This document shows, in pieces, positions 43,895 through 53,135 of a stretch of DNA of 59,492 nt. The notes under the pieces were generated by a model that worked only from the letters and a program-made list of their open reading frames with translations, did no database searches and was not told the DNA's origin. Source of the DNA: Chitinophagaceae bacterium UBA1946 (GTDB lineage: Bacteria > Bacteroidota > Bacteroidia > Chitinophagales > Chitinophagaceae); assembly GCA_002336815.1 (NCBI GenBank), contig DDEU01000061.1:33502-92993 (forward strand), in the 5' to 3' direction. Positions within the stretch are counted from its first letter, which is position 1. Each line of letters opens with the position of its first letter. The position numbers were made by a program, and so were the translations under genes.

Positions 43895-44356
43895 TTAAAA
43901 CGTATATCTCACAGAAAGCCCAATACCAGAAGATTCAAAAGCTACCTGGCTGATAATATTCAATTCAGGTTTCCAGTCGAGCGTAAGGTTCAGTGGAATT
44001 TCATCGAACTTATAATCCAGCCCAACAATACCGGCCGCACCAACAAAAGTATTGCTGCTCCGGATGGCAAAATAACCACCGCCACCGGCAAACCATTGCA
44101 GGTTGTTCACAGCTTCTATCGGGAAATGTAATTCGTACAAGCCACAAAGCCCGAAGCCATTATTGATGCCTACGATGCCTTCTACAGCAGCTTTTTCATT
44201 TAAAAAATGCTTCACTGTAAAGCCTGCTGTGATGGCTGCGGAATTAGGGCCAAGACGAAGGCCTGCTGCTGTTGTGTAACCACTGCCGCCGTCCTGTGCT
44301 TTTGCTGAGATACTGATCAATGCAACAAGACAACTGAATAACAAAGTTTTTTTCAT
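43895..44356 (-). CDS. Small outer-membrane beta-barrel protein
   Basis: This 153-residue protein has a signal peptide (LLFSCLVALISISAKAQ) and a short barrel-like region with GAAGIVGLDYKFDEIP. It ends in GIGLSVRYTF, a terminal aromatic residue typical of outer-membrane barrels. It has about eight predicted strands, similar to small OmpW/OmpX-size proteins. Function unknown. Confidence 0.65.
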   Translation of the reverse strand: MKKTLLFSCLVALISISAKAQDGGSGYTTAAGLRLGPNSAAITAGFTVKHFLNEKAAVEGIVGINNGFGLCGLYELHFPIEAVNNLQWFAGGGGYFAIRSSNTFVGAAGIVGLDYKFDEIPLNLTLDWKPELNIISQVAFESSGIGLSVRYTF

Positions 44357-44485
44357 GCTGTATATATTAATGGGTTATTCTGACAGCGCTAAAATTATGC
44401 TATGGTTGTTTACGGGTGCAAAAAAATCCGTTAAAGTAAAAATAAAATTCAGCAGTGCTGATGGGATGCAGTAGGAGTGCGCTTT

Positions 44486-46360
44486 TTATTCAAACAGTTC
44501 CAGTTTGTTCTTTGGCCGGCGGGCATCGAGCCATTTAAATTTGTTCAGTTTTTTCTGATCATCAGGGATCTGCTTCATCGGGTAGAGTGTGCCATCTACA
44601 TCATTCACAAACTTCACCTTGTTCACGGTTTTGTCAACGAAATAAATATCGATCACATCTCCCTTGCAGCGGTTCATACCGGTAAAGGAGCTGTCTTCAT
44701 TCTGGGGGTAAAAAACGCTTTCAGCGGGAGAACCTTTCACTCTCATGTAATCCATCGTGCCGTTCTTAAAATAGCCGTTGAGGGTGCGGCCGGCAATCTG
44801 GTTATACATCTGGCTGTTCAGTTCATTGATCACAATGCCATTCTCGAACACGTACACACGGCTGGCCTTTTTATTTTTCGTGTACAGGTAAATGGTATCG
44901 CCTGCTATCTGTGATTTTTTGCTAAACACCAGCGGATCCTGGAACATACGGAAAACAGAATCTTCTGATGAATAGAATAAACTGTCACAAACTGCCTGCA
45001 GAGAATCATTGAATATCCTCACATGATGAAAGGCCTGGAAGTAACGGATAACAGTATCTTTTGAAAGACTGATGGAAGTATCCCGCTGTAATATTTCATT
45101 ACCGGCAATATTTTTATTTGCCTCAGTACTGTCGTTGCTTAAGGCCATGGAAGTATCTGCCAATGCCGGAATTCCGGTTTTGGCCAGGCCATTCTCTCTT
45201 TTCTTCACCAATGAATCCACTGCCGGCGAAATGCTTGTAACGGTTGCAGTTGTATCATGAACCTTGTCGACATGGCTAATCGTACTGTCATTTGTTTTAA
45301 TCAAAACGCTGTCACCCTGCACCACCGTTGTTTGTTTCAATGTATCGGTGGGGGATAGTTGCTTTTCTCCTTTTTTATTTTTCTTTATCACACCTGAAAA
45401 AAGGGTATCGGCGGCAATGTAAGTGCTGTCGTTTCCTTCACCCTTAAAGATGAGTACCGGTTTACGGGTTGCCAAAAAAGATTGTGTATTCCTGTTTAAA
45501 AATATTTGTCCTCCGAGAACTGTGGTGCCATTCACCGTATCTCTTACCACCGCGTTGCCTTCCAGTTGTGCATTGCCCGTGGCTTCATCAATAGCGCTGT
45601 TATCGCTTACATAAATTCCATTTGAATCGCTGAAGATGGTGCGGCTGCCAAAAAAAGCTTTGCCGTTTTTAAGATCATAGGTACCGCTGCTGGTGTACAC
45701 ATCACCGCCATCTTTGTTCCTGATATGCGTTTGTGTGATAAAGGTTACCACCTGCGTTTGTGTGTTGTACAAGAGGCTGTCCGTATCGATCTTGTATTTG
45801 GGATCTACGAGGTGTACGCTCTTTTTAAAGTACACATCTTTTGTATCGGCATAGTAAACACCTTCTTCACTGGTAAGCACCGTTTTACCATTCACCACAC
45901 GGCCGCCTTTCTGGTATTTTCCAATATTGGTTTTAAGATCATACTCCAGTTCATCTGTGTACAGCGTTCCTTTTTTATCAGACAGGCGTACATTTTTTTT
46001 CAGGTAAGCTACCCGTTCCTGGCCAATGTACTTGAGGTATTGCGAATAAGTATGTATGCTGTCGGCCTGGTTAATATGGATATTGCCAAATGCCTCCATT
46101 ATGTTCGTGAGTTTATTAATGGCGGCGCTGTCGCAGTTAAATAAAGTTAGGGATTCTCTTAACAGCACATCTCCGGCAATGGTTTGAAAAGGTACCGTGT
46201 CGATCAGTTTTTCTCTCAGGCTATTGCCTTTTAGTATCTGGATCAGCCGCATGGTATCGGATGCCGCAGGAGCAACGATAGGGGATTGCGCTGCTGCATA
46301 TCGATGTGCAACGCAGAGGAGCAAAACAACTAAAAAGCGGTAAGTAAAGGTTGATCTCAA
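44486..46360 (-). CDS. OstA-like protein (LptA-type beta-jellyroll)
   Basis: This 624-residue protein has a signal peptide (LVVLLLCVAHRYAAAQ). The region to about residue 320 shows repeated OstA/LptA-type strands (GTLYTDELEYDLKTNIGKY, YKIDTDSLLYNTQT, GDVYTSSGTYDLKNG). The later part is a charged, Ser/Asp/Thr-rich segment and a further OstA-like stretch (FFYSSEDSVFRMFQDP-type pattern near the end). LptA-type proteins bridge LPS transport between the inner membrane and LptD. It lies on the opposite strand in the neighbourhood of MlaD, amidase and LptD genes, an arrangement typical of Bacteroidota. It is larger than Proteobacterial LptA (about 185 residues). Confidence 0.8.
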   Translation of the reverse strand: MRSTFTYRFLVVLLLCVAHRYAAAQSPIVAPAASDTMRLIQILKGNSLREKLIDTVPFQTIAGDVLLRESLTLFNCDSAAINKLTNIMEAFGNIHINQADSIHTYSQYLKYIGQERVAYLKKNVRLSDKKGTLYTDELEYDLKTNIGKYQKGGRVVNGKTVLTSEEGVYYADTKDVYFKKSVHLVDPKYKIDTDSLLYNTQTQVVTFITQTHIRNKDGGDVYTSSGTYDLKNGKAFFGSRTIFSDSNGIYVSDNSAIDEATGNAQLEGNAVVRDTVNGTTVLGGQIFLNRNTQSFLATRKPVLIFKGEGNDSTYIAADTLFSGVIKKNKKGEKQLSPTDTLKQTTVVQGDSVLIKTNDSTISHVDKVHDTTATVTSISPAVDSLVKKRENGLAKTGIPALADTSMALSNDSTEANKNIAGNEILQRDTSISLSKDTVIRYFQAFHHVRIFNDSLQAVCDSLFYSSEDSVFRMFQDPLVFSKKSQIAGDTIYLYTKNKKASRVYVFENGIVINELNSQMYNQIAGRTLNGYFKNGTMDYMRVKGSPAESVFYPQNEDSSFTGMNRCKGDVIDIYFVDKTVNKVKFVNDVDGTLYPMKQIPDDQKKLNKFKWLDARRPKNKLELFE

Positions 46361-46491
46361 TTCAAAACGTGTTTAGAGCGGCTGCAATTTCTGCTTTTTT
46401 AAATAAATGAAATCACAATTTATTCCTGCTGCATCATCGGGAAACTGAATAGCAGTCAGTCAATGGCTTTTTATTAAAACGGCATTGAATG

Positions 46492-47505
46492 TTATTGATT
46501 GAGGTAAGGTGCATTGATCGTATCTGGCAATGGAACCATCAATGGGCCACTCTTGTCTTTTTTGCCAAATACAGAAATATTGATGTAGCGTTTGGGATGT
46601 GTTCTCAGGTCATCCAGCAGTAAATTCAGTTTGTTGGAAGTTGCATTGAGGTTGTTGTAAAGCCTTGGATCATTCATCAGCAGACCCATAGTTCCTTTAT
46701 CACTGTTGGCTTTTTCCAGGATACTCTTCAATTGAGTTACAGAACTGTTGATGCTGCCAAGCGTAGTCTCCAGGTCGAGTTTGGCAAATTTGCCGGTGGC
46801 CGTTTCCACGTTGGTCATCGTTTGCGTAAGCTTGTCGTTATTGTTTTTAAGAGCGCCGGTAAAAGCATTGAGGTTGTCTACCGTTTTAGCGATAGAACCG
46901 GTTTGTGCATTCAGCATCGCCTGCAGCGAAGCTGATGAAACCGCCAGTGAAGCCGTGGTGCGGTTCAGGTTTTCCATCGTAGCACGGATATTATTCTTGG
47001 TATTGGGATCAAATACACTGGTCACTGTACCAAGTAAGGTATCCAGCGATTTTACGGCATTGGTAACCTGGTACAGTACTGGGTCCAGCTTTTTCATCGC
47101 ATCGCCAATAAAGTCGCCGGCGGCCGCTGTCTTTAACTGGTCTCCATCTTTTTTTAAAGCGTTGCTGTTACCAAGTTTTATCTCGAGCTGCACACTTCCC
47201 AATAATGATTTATTGATCACGGCATAGGAATCTTCAGGAATATTCACATCTTCCTTCATGTTCACGGTTACTTTTATCTGCCGCATGTCTTTTCCTCCAT
47301 CGGTATCGTACACAGAACCTACTTCCTTTCCGTTGATCACAACCGGGTTGCCCTTTGCCAATCCCTGTATATCAGAAAAATTGGCGATGTATTGCGTATT
47401 GCGTACGCCCAGGCTTTTGCCCTTTAAAAAATTAAATCCTAAAATCAGCATTACGATCGCAATGGCCGTAAGGGAACCCACTTTTGTTTCGTTAGAAATG
47501 GTCAT
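46492..47505 (-). CDS. MlaD/MCE-domain protein
   Basis: This 337-residue protein is anchored by an N-terminal helix (LTAIAIVMLILGFNFLKG) and carries an MCE domain (ANFSDIQGLAKGNPVVINGK, then KSLLGSVQLEIKLG). A long helical region follows, as in Bacteroidota MlaD-like proteins that carry phospholipids across the periplasm. The start at 47505 was chosen because the upstream ATG at 47529 falls on an exact -7 box at 47527-47534. The gene lies between the OstA-like and amidase genes, so it is probably part of the same outer-membrane biogenesis cluster. Confidence 0.85.
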   Translation of the reverse strand: MTISNETKVGSLTAIAIVMLILGFNFLKGKSLGVRNTQYIANFSDIQGLAKGNPVVINGKEVGSVYDTDGGKDMRQIKVTVNMKEDVNIPEDSYAVINKSLLGSVQLEIKLGNSNALKKDGDQLKTAAAGDFIGDAMKKLDPVLYQVTNAVKSLDTLLGTVTSVFDPNTKNNIRATMENLNRTTASLAVSSASLQAMLNAQTGSIAKTVDNLNAFTGALKNNNDKLTQTMTNVETATGKFAKLDLETTLGSINSSVTQLKSILEKANSDKGTMGLLMNDPRLYNNLNATSNKLNLLLDDLRTHPKRYINISVFGKKDKSGPLMVPLPDTINAPYLNQ

Positions 47506-47526
47506 TTGCAATGAATTGTTATTCGT

Positions 47527-47534
47527 CAAAAATA
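47527..47534 (-). promoter_or_regulatory. -7 box (TATTTTTG, reverse strand) of the MlaD gene
   Basis: CAAAAATA on the plus strand reads TATTTTTG leftward, an exact TAnnTTTG match. It lies 22 bases before the chosen ATG and overlaps the rejected upstream start at 47529. Confidence 0.5.
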
Positions 47535-47630
47535 AGGATTAATCTGCCAGCGCTGCTGCTGCATTTTACAGCAGTTATTTCTGAATGGTTTCTCAGAAAA
47601 GGAGCGAAGCTTGATGTATGATGCGAACAG

Positions 47631-48689
47631 TTACTTTTTGGGAGCGGGGCGTGAAGAACTCTTTTTGCCGGCTCCGGGAACACCTGCTTCTTTTAGTACT
47701 TTTTCTTCTGCTTTAACATCGGGAGCAGGCGCATTGTTCTTGTTGCTTTCAAGTTGTTCTTTGTATTTTTTTACCGCCCGGGTAATGCATTCTGCAATTT
47801 CCTGCTGTCCCTTGTCACTGTTAAGATAACGTTCATCATCATGGTTGGTAATAAAGCCGGTTTCCACCAGCAGGGCAGGCATATTGGTAGCCTGCAATAC
47901 CCAAATACCTTTTGCTCTTTGATAGATGCCCAATGCAGGGCGGTCGGTTTCTTCGATCTGTGCATTGATGAATTCAGCCAGCTTGATACTTTTTTGCTGG
48001 TACCTGCCAACTCTTGCTGTAGCCATCATTTTATATTCCGGCGCACTAAAATCAATTTCGTTGAGGGTACTGTCTGATCCCGATCCGATCTCGATATCTT
48101 CTGCAGATTCATTCTTCATCAGCGCATTTGTTTTGTCGACTGTTTTATGTGCGGCAAATAACCAAACGCTGGTGCCGGTTCTTTTGCTGCCGATCTTATA
48201 ATATTCATACACCGGCACTGTAACGGTGTAGGGAGTAGATTTTTTGACTCTCTTCTTTTTGCCTTTCCCGGTATAGGTAACCTTGTACCTTGTTTCCTGC
48301 CTGCTGCCAACCTGCCTGCGGCCTGTTTGAAGTGCCACGGCATCGGCATGTATGCAGATAAAAAGATCGCCTTTGTTTTCGTTGGCTATATCAGCTTTTT
48401 CAGGTGGACTCTGGTAAATGTCTGTGGTACGTGTAGGAACGATCTTTACATCCGGCAATTGTTTTTTTAATTCCTCCACCAGTTTGAGGCTGATGCCGAG
48501 TGTAACATTTTTTTCGTAGGAATTAAGCCCGCCTTCATATCCGCCGTGTGCACCAAAATCCTTTCCTCCATGCCCTGCATCCACAATAATGGTTTTGAGC
48601 GCCTTTGAATTTTGTGCAACCGCCGTTAACGACGTTGCAAAAACGGATACCAGGAATATTGCGCAAGCTTTTACATTGAGCATAATCAA
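47631..48689 (-). CDS. N-acetylmuramoyl-L-alanine amidase (Amidase_3)
   Basis: This 352-residue secreted protein has a signal peptide (ACAIFLVSVFATSLTAVAQ). Zinc ligands are His40 in IIVDAGHGGKD, Glu59 in YEKNVTLG and His114 in FICIHADAV, and the catalytic Glu276 is in LLVETGFI. It cuts the bond between N-acetylmuramic acid and L-alanine in peptidoglycan. A polar insert of about 90 residues (121-215) separates the last two motifs and is rich in Lys, Arg and Ser. The C-terminus is a charged low-complexity tail. It sits between MlaD and divergent LptD genes. Confidence 0.9.
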   Translation of the reverse strand: MIMLNVKACAIFLVSVFATSLTAVAQNSKALKTIIVDAGHGGKDFGAHGGYEGGLNSYEKNVTLGISLKLVEELKKQLPDVKIVPTRTTDIYQSPPEKADIANENKGDLFICIHADAVALQTGRRQVGSRQETRYKVTYTGKGKKKRVKKSTPYTVTVPVYEYYKIGSKRTGTSVWLFAAHKTVDKTNALMKNESAEDIEIGSGSDSTLNEIDFSAPEYKMMATARVGRYQQKSIKLAEFINAQIEETDRPALGIYQRAKGIWVLQATNMPALLVETGFITNHDDERYLNSDKGQQEIAECITRAVKKYKEQLESNKNNAPAPDVKAEEKVLKEAGVPGAGKKSSSRPAPKK

Positions 48690-48758
48690 ATATTGGTTTA
48701 CCAGGGGGTTAATAATTTTTATAAGGTTTTATTCACAACATGTTGCATTGAATATGAT

Positions 48759-48766
48759 TATTTTTG
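48759..48766 (+). promoter_or_regulatory. -7 box (TATTTTTG) of the lptD gene
   Basis: An exact TAnnTTTG match 11 bases before the ATG at 48778. It argues that upstream in-frame starts at 48589 and 48754, which would overlap or precede this box, are not used. Confidence 0.55.
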
Positions 48767-48777
48767 CCGCAACTGCA

Positions 48778-51570
48778 ATGATGAACGCAAACAAAGGTAA
48801 GGTAAAATACATATCGGCATCCACAGCGCTGGCACTGGTTATAGCGGTAACGGCAATGGCTGCCGGTAAATTGCGTGTTTCTAAGAATTTTGACGGGAGT
48901 TTTTACAATACTTTAACTGCTGATACACCACCCCCGCCTAAAAAGCCCCTGCGTTTAAGACCTGAAAAAGATACAACGGCAAAACCGGATACGGGTTTGC
49001 AGGCGATCATTTCATCCGATACCGGTTTGATAAAACAACTACCGCCTGATTCTCCTTTTGTAAAAAAAGTAGATACGTTCGATATCAAAATGTCAAAAGA
49101 CTCCCTTGATGCACCGATCTATTATCATGCAGATGATTCGATGGTGATGGACGTACCCGGCAACAAGATCATGCTGTATGGAAATACCACTACCGCAAAG
49201 TACGAGGACAATGAACTCACGGCACCAGGTATTGTGTTTGATCAAAAGAACAATATGATCACTGCTGTTTACAAAAAAGACAGTACCGGCAAAGTGATCT
49301 CTGCACCCACTTTTAAACAGGGAGATCTTACTACGGTAAGCGACAGCCTGGCCTTTAACCCAAAAACCGGCAAGGGACTCACGGTAGGTACTTACACACA
49401 GCAGGGCGAAATGTATGTTTACGGCCAGCGGATAAAAAAGATCGACTCTACTTCTTTTTATGCATACAAGGCAAGGATCACCACCTGTAACCTCGATACA
49501 CCACATTTTGCTTTTGTAAGCAAGAAGATAAAATTCATCAATAAAAAATTTGCGGTTACCGGCCCGGTCCATCCTGAGTTCGAAGGCGTGCCCCTGCCCA
49601 TCATATTGCCTTTTGGTATTTACCCGATGTACCAGGGGCGCCACTCCGGCCTCATTGCCCCGGCTTTTACTGCCAATGCGCAATACGGGCTGGCTTTGGA
49701 AGGGCTGGGCTATTACAAAGTGCTGAGCGATATCTGGGATGTAACGGCAAGGGGTACCTTTTATTCGTATGGAGGATGGACGCTTGCAGTAAGTCCGCGG
49801 TATTACAAACGTTACCGTTACACGGGTAATTTTAATATTGATATACAAAGACTGAAGCTGAATTTTAAAGGCGACCCGGATTACTCCGTCAACAAAAGTT
49901 TTAAAATACGATGGTCGCACAGCATGGACAGCAAAGCCAGGCCCGGCGTAACTTTTACCGCCAATGTAGATGCCGGCAGCAATAGTTTCAATAAGAATAC
50001 GCCCAATAATCCCGTATTGAATTTTAATAACCAGCTCAGCTCCTCCATTAGTTACAGCAAGGTGTGGAAAGACAAGCCTTTTAACATCAACATACTGGCC
50101 AATCATAACCAGAACAGTACTTCCAAACTGATCAGTATTACATTACCCAGTGTAAGTTTCAATGTAAACACCCTGTATCCTTTCCGGAGAAAAGAAGCTG
50201 CCGGTTCCTTAAAATGGTACGAGAATATCGGTGTGGCACTCAATACCAATTTCCTGAACAATACCAGTTTTTACGATGATACGGCTAACGCCGCACATGA
50301 TTACCGTCCTATCTTTACCCAGATAGCAAAGAACATGGTGTGGGGTGCAAGACACAGCGTACCCATCTCTTTGTCATTGCCGCCATTGGGGCCGCTGCAG
50401 GTATCGCCGGGCATTTCTTATACAGAAACCTGGTACCAGAAAAGAACTGAGTATAGCTGGGACAGGGCCAATAAAAAACTGGATACGGTTATCAACAAAG
50501 GTTTTTATACTGCCCGGGAAATGTCGTTCAGCCTGGGCGTTGCCACCAGGATATTCGGCATGTTTGGTTTTAAAAAAGATTCAAAGATCAAAGCGATCCG
50601 GCATGAGATTCGCCCCTCAATCAGTTTCAATTACAAGCCCAACATCAACGACAGGTTCTTTTATTTAACGCAGGTGGATTCTGCTTTTAATTTCAGGCAG
50701 TTCAACGTGTATGATGGCAACCTCAATTCGCCCTATGGACAGGGCCGTTTTGGCGGGATTGGTTTTAGCATCGATAATAATATCCAGATGAAAGTACGGG
50801 ATAAAAAAGACACCAGTGCAGATGCTTCCAAAAAGATCACATTGATCGATGGTTTTGCAATCAACGGCGGGTATAATTTTTTGGTTGATTCATTCCGGCT
50901 CAGCAATCTTAACCTGAGCGCCAGGACAAATTTATTTGATAAGATCAATATTACTTTTAGCGGTACACTCGATCCTTACACTTATGATACTACCGGCAGA
51001 AGAATTGACCGGCTGGTTTGGAAGGACAAAATAATTACGCTTGGCCGTTTGTCAAATGCCAATGTTTCATTGTCTACCAGTTTTAAAGGTGGCGACAAAA
51101 CGAAGCAGGACAAAACAAAGAAAGCGTTGAGCAATGCGGTAAATCCTTATACAGGCCTGCCGCTCACCGAAGAGCAGGCTGAGGCGGCCTATATCAGTAA
51201 TAACCCGGCAGACTTCACCGATTTCAGCATTCCATGGTCGGTTAATTTTGGTTACTCACTGCGTTTTTCGCAGGCCTACGACAGGGTGAATCACCGGTTT
51301 AAAACCACCACCAACTCCGATGCCAATTTCAGCGGGAGCGTAAGGCTTACAGAAAAATGGCAGATCGGCTTCAACGGTGCTTATAATTTTACTACCAGCA
51401 GCCTGGGGCTTATATCGTTTTCCATTGCCCGTGAAATGCATTGCTGGCAAATGGCCATTAGCCTTTACCCGGTTGGACAAAGGAAATTCTTCTCTCTTAT
51501 CATCAGTCCTAAGTCAGCGCTGCTGAGAGATATCAAAGTCAACCGTACCCGCTATTTCTACGACCTTTGA
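48778..51570 (+). CDS. lptD: LPS-assembly outer-membrane protein LptD
   Basis: This 930-residue protein starts at MMNANKGKVKYI (48778, or 48781) with a hydrophobic segment (ALALVIAVTAMAAG). An OstA-like N-terminal domain follows, with MLYGNTTTAKYEDNELTAP and KTGKGLTVGTYTQQGEMYVY. The remainder is a barrel with FGIYPMYQGRHSGLIAPAF and many amphipathic strands, ending YFYDL, a hydrophobic C-terminus. LptD inserts lipopolysaccharide into the outer leaflet. Longer frames starting at 48589 are not used because they overlap the divergent amidase gene and its promoter. It belongs with the OstA-like and MlaD genes. Confidence 0.88.
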   Translation: MMNANKGKVKYISASTALALVIAVTAMAAGKLRVSKNFDGSFYNTLTADTPPPPKKPLRLRPEKDTTAKPDTGLQAIISSDTGLIKQLPPDSPFVKKVDTFDIKMSKDSLDAPIYYHADDSMVMDVPGNKIMLYGNTTTAKYEDNELTAPGIVFDQKNNMITAVYKKDSTGKVISAPTFKQGDLTTVSDSLAFNPKTGKGLTVGTYTQQGEMYVYGQRIKKIDSTSFYAYKARITTCNLDTPHFAFVSKKIKFINKKFAVTGPVHPEFEGVPLPIILPFGIYPMYQGRHSGLIAPAFTANAQYGLALEGLGYYKVLSDIWDVTARGTFYSYGGWTLAVSPRYYKRYRYTGNFNIDIQRLKLNFKGDPDYSVNKSFKIRWSHSMDSKARPGVTFTANVDAGSNSFNKNTPNNPVLNFNNQLSSSISYSKVWKDKPFNINILANHNQNSTSKLISITLPSVSFNVNTLYPFRRKEAAGSLKWYENIGVALNTNFLNNTSFYDDTANAAHDYRPIFTQIAKNMVWGARHSVPISLSLPPLGPLQVSPGISYTETWYQKRTEYSWDRANKKLDTVINKGFYTAREMSFSLGVATRIFGMFGFKKDSKIKAIRHEIRPSISFNYKPNINDRFFYLTQVDSAFNFRQFNVYDGNLNSPYGQGRFGGIGFSIDNNIQMKVRDKKDTSADASKKITLIDGFAINGGYNFLVDSFRLSNLNLSARTNLFDKINITFSGTLDPYTYDTTGRRIDRLVWKDKIITLGRLSNANVSLSTSFKGGDKTKQDKTKKALSNAVNPYTGLPLTEEQAEAAYISNNPADFTDFSIPWSVNFGYSLRFSQAYDRVNHRFKTTTNSDANFSGSVRLTEKWQIGFNGAYNFTTSSLGLISFSIAREMHCWQMAISLYPVGQRKFFSLIISPKSALLRDIKVNRTRYFYDL

Positions 51571-52566
51571 TCAGTTTCCCGATCTTTTTTGAACTTCCTC
51601 AAACCTTGAACTGATATCAACGGCTTCATGTGCATTCAATTTCTCCAGGTCGAGTATAGTAGTATTATTTTGCTGGTTGCGGTGATACATGGGCAAAAAT
51701 TTTGCGCCTGTTACAATTTCACTGAGGGTGTAAGAGCTTCGGGCAACAACGGTATTGCTGAACATATCATCAAATGCTTTTACAAACACCATGATCTCCC
51801 CGGCGGTATTGGCAAAGTCTGCCTTGCTGAAGGCAAAGAAGGGGCTGCTTTCAGTAATGGGATGAACGATCGTCCAGCTCAGGGTGAGTGCATTTACCTG
51901 GCTGTATTCAAGATCAAGAAAGAAAAACCTGTTTACCATCTTTCCGTCTTCTTCAAGGGTAAGCCCTACCGTTAGTTTTGCTTCTGCATCTGTCAGGTTA
52001 TTGTTTTTAAAGGGCGCTATCCGGAGCATGATGGCCAGGCCGTCTTTATAGGGAGCCAGCAGCGCATTGTCGCTGAATTTTAAAAAAGCCCTCGGTTTGC
52101 TGAACCGGGCATAGAACAGGCCGGTGGCAATGGCAAATGTAAGCAGGCCAAGCAATGCTTCGAGCGAGGCCACGGCGCTGGCCATTAAACCGGTAGGATT
52201 AATGCGGCCATAACCAACCGTAGTAAATGTTTGTGCACTGAAAAAATAAGCCTCGCCGAATTTTTCGAGATTGTTGGAAGCACTCAGGCCTCCAAGATGT
52301 TCGATGCCAATGAGCGAATAAATACAGGCGAAAATAAAATTGATGCCAAGAAAAAAGAGCAGGATCACCAGCAGAAACTTGGTACTGCTTAGTTGCAACA
52401 GGGTATGAAACCAACTGATCCGTTCAAAAAATGGAACACCTTTTTTTTCGACATTTGGTACGCCGTCCTTGTTGATAAAACGACCGCCCTGTGCTGCATT
52501 GTTGCTTCCAAAGCCTGTATTGATGGCTGCTGTTGCCTTTGAGTTTATTTTTTTGAGTAATGCCAT
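51571..52566 (-). CDS. Inward-rectifier-type potassium channel (KirBac-like)
   Basis: This 331-residue protein has two membrane helices (about 62-83 and 125-148) around a pore loop with the selectivity filter TTVGYG at 115-120. A cytoplasmic beta-sandwich domain follows, with FFFLDLEYSQVNALTLSWTI and IVTGAKFLPMYHRN. This is the layout of bacterial Kir channels, which conduct potassium under control of the cytoplasmic domain. The N-terminal stretch (residues 1-45) includes an amphipathic slide-helix region. It converges with lptD without a visible intergenic gap. Confidence 0.88.
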   Translation of the reverse strand: MALLKKINSKATAAINTGFGSNNAAQGGRFINKDGVPNVEKKGVPFFERISWFHTLLQLSSTKFLLVILLFFLGINFIFACIYSLIGIEHLGGLSASNNLEKFGEAYFFSAQTFTTVGYGRINPTGLMASAVASLEALLGLLTFAIATGLFYARFSKPRAFLKFSDNALLAPYKDGLAIMLRIAPFKNNNLTDAEAKLTVGLTLEEDGKMVNRFFFLDLEYSQVNALTLSWTIVHPITESSPFFAFSKADFANTAGEIMVFVKAFDDMFSNTVVARSSYTLSEIVTGAKFLPMYHRNQQNNTTILDLEKLNAHEAVDISSRFEEVQKRSGN

Positions 52567-52638
52567 AGTGTTTAAAAAATCTATTATTTTTTAAGTTAGT
52601 TTATTTTAAGCAATTTATATTGCAAAATAAGTGCAGGT

Positions 52639-53106
52639 ATGACAGATCAGTTAACCGGTATGCTGAAATGCCCCGTTACAAGGAGGCAACTATCCCTCCA
52701 AATGATCAGGCAAACAACCAAACAACTCGATGGTTCGGCAACAACCGTGAAAGAAGAAGGAGTGCTTTATTCAGATACTGACCGGCGCAACCGGTTATAC
52801 AACCTGTTCAACTGCATCCGTTCCGTTACTTCAATCCTGCCGCTCACCCTGCAATATTATCTTTACCGTATCAGCATCTTCCGCTAAGTTTCTGTGTAAA
52901 CAACTAAAAGGCAATCAGCAGAATGCAAGAGAAATGATGGTCGACATCCTCGACTGGTTTACACCGGAATTCCGGCGGGAACATGGGCACAGTGAAGAAA
53001 AGAGCTGGTTTTACAAATGCAATTACAGAACGTGACAATAACCACCGAAAATATTTTTGGCTTTAATACGATTGGCGAAAAAGCAGGCACAGATATTTTA
53101 TCTTAA
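52639..53106 (+). pseudogene. Remnant of a SAM-dependent methyltransferase gene
   Basis: A frame starting at 52639 encodes MTDQLTGMLKCPVTRRQLSL, a Trm112/zinc-ribbon-like start, but stops at 52887. Further on, in another frame, MMVDILDWFTPEFRREHGH followed by SEEKSWFYKCNYR (52934-53029) is a C-terminal pattern of class I methyltransferases. The same sequence continues after a one-base shift at about 53029 with NVTITTENIFGFNTIGEKAG to a stop at 53106. The central Rossmann domain (GxGxG) is missing, so an internal deletion plus at least one frameshift is inferred. Two separate small genes are the alternative. It lies just before a glycosyltransferase gene. Confidence 0.6.
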
Positions 53107-53135
53107 ATCTTTCAGGATTTAATTAATTTGGAAGC

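Noticed and set aside
49093..50106. Open frame of 337 codons antisense to lptD
   Set aside because: It lies wholly inside the LptD coding region and has no protein signature.
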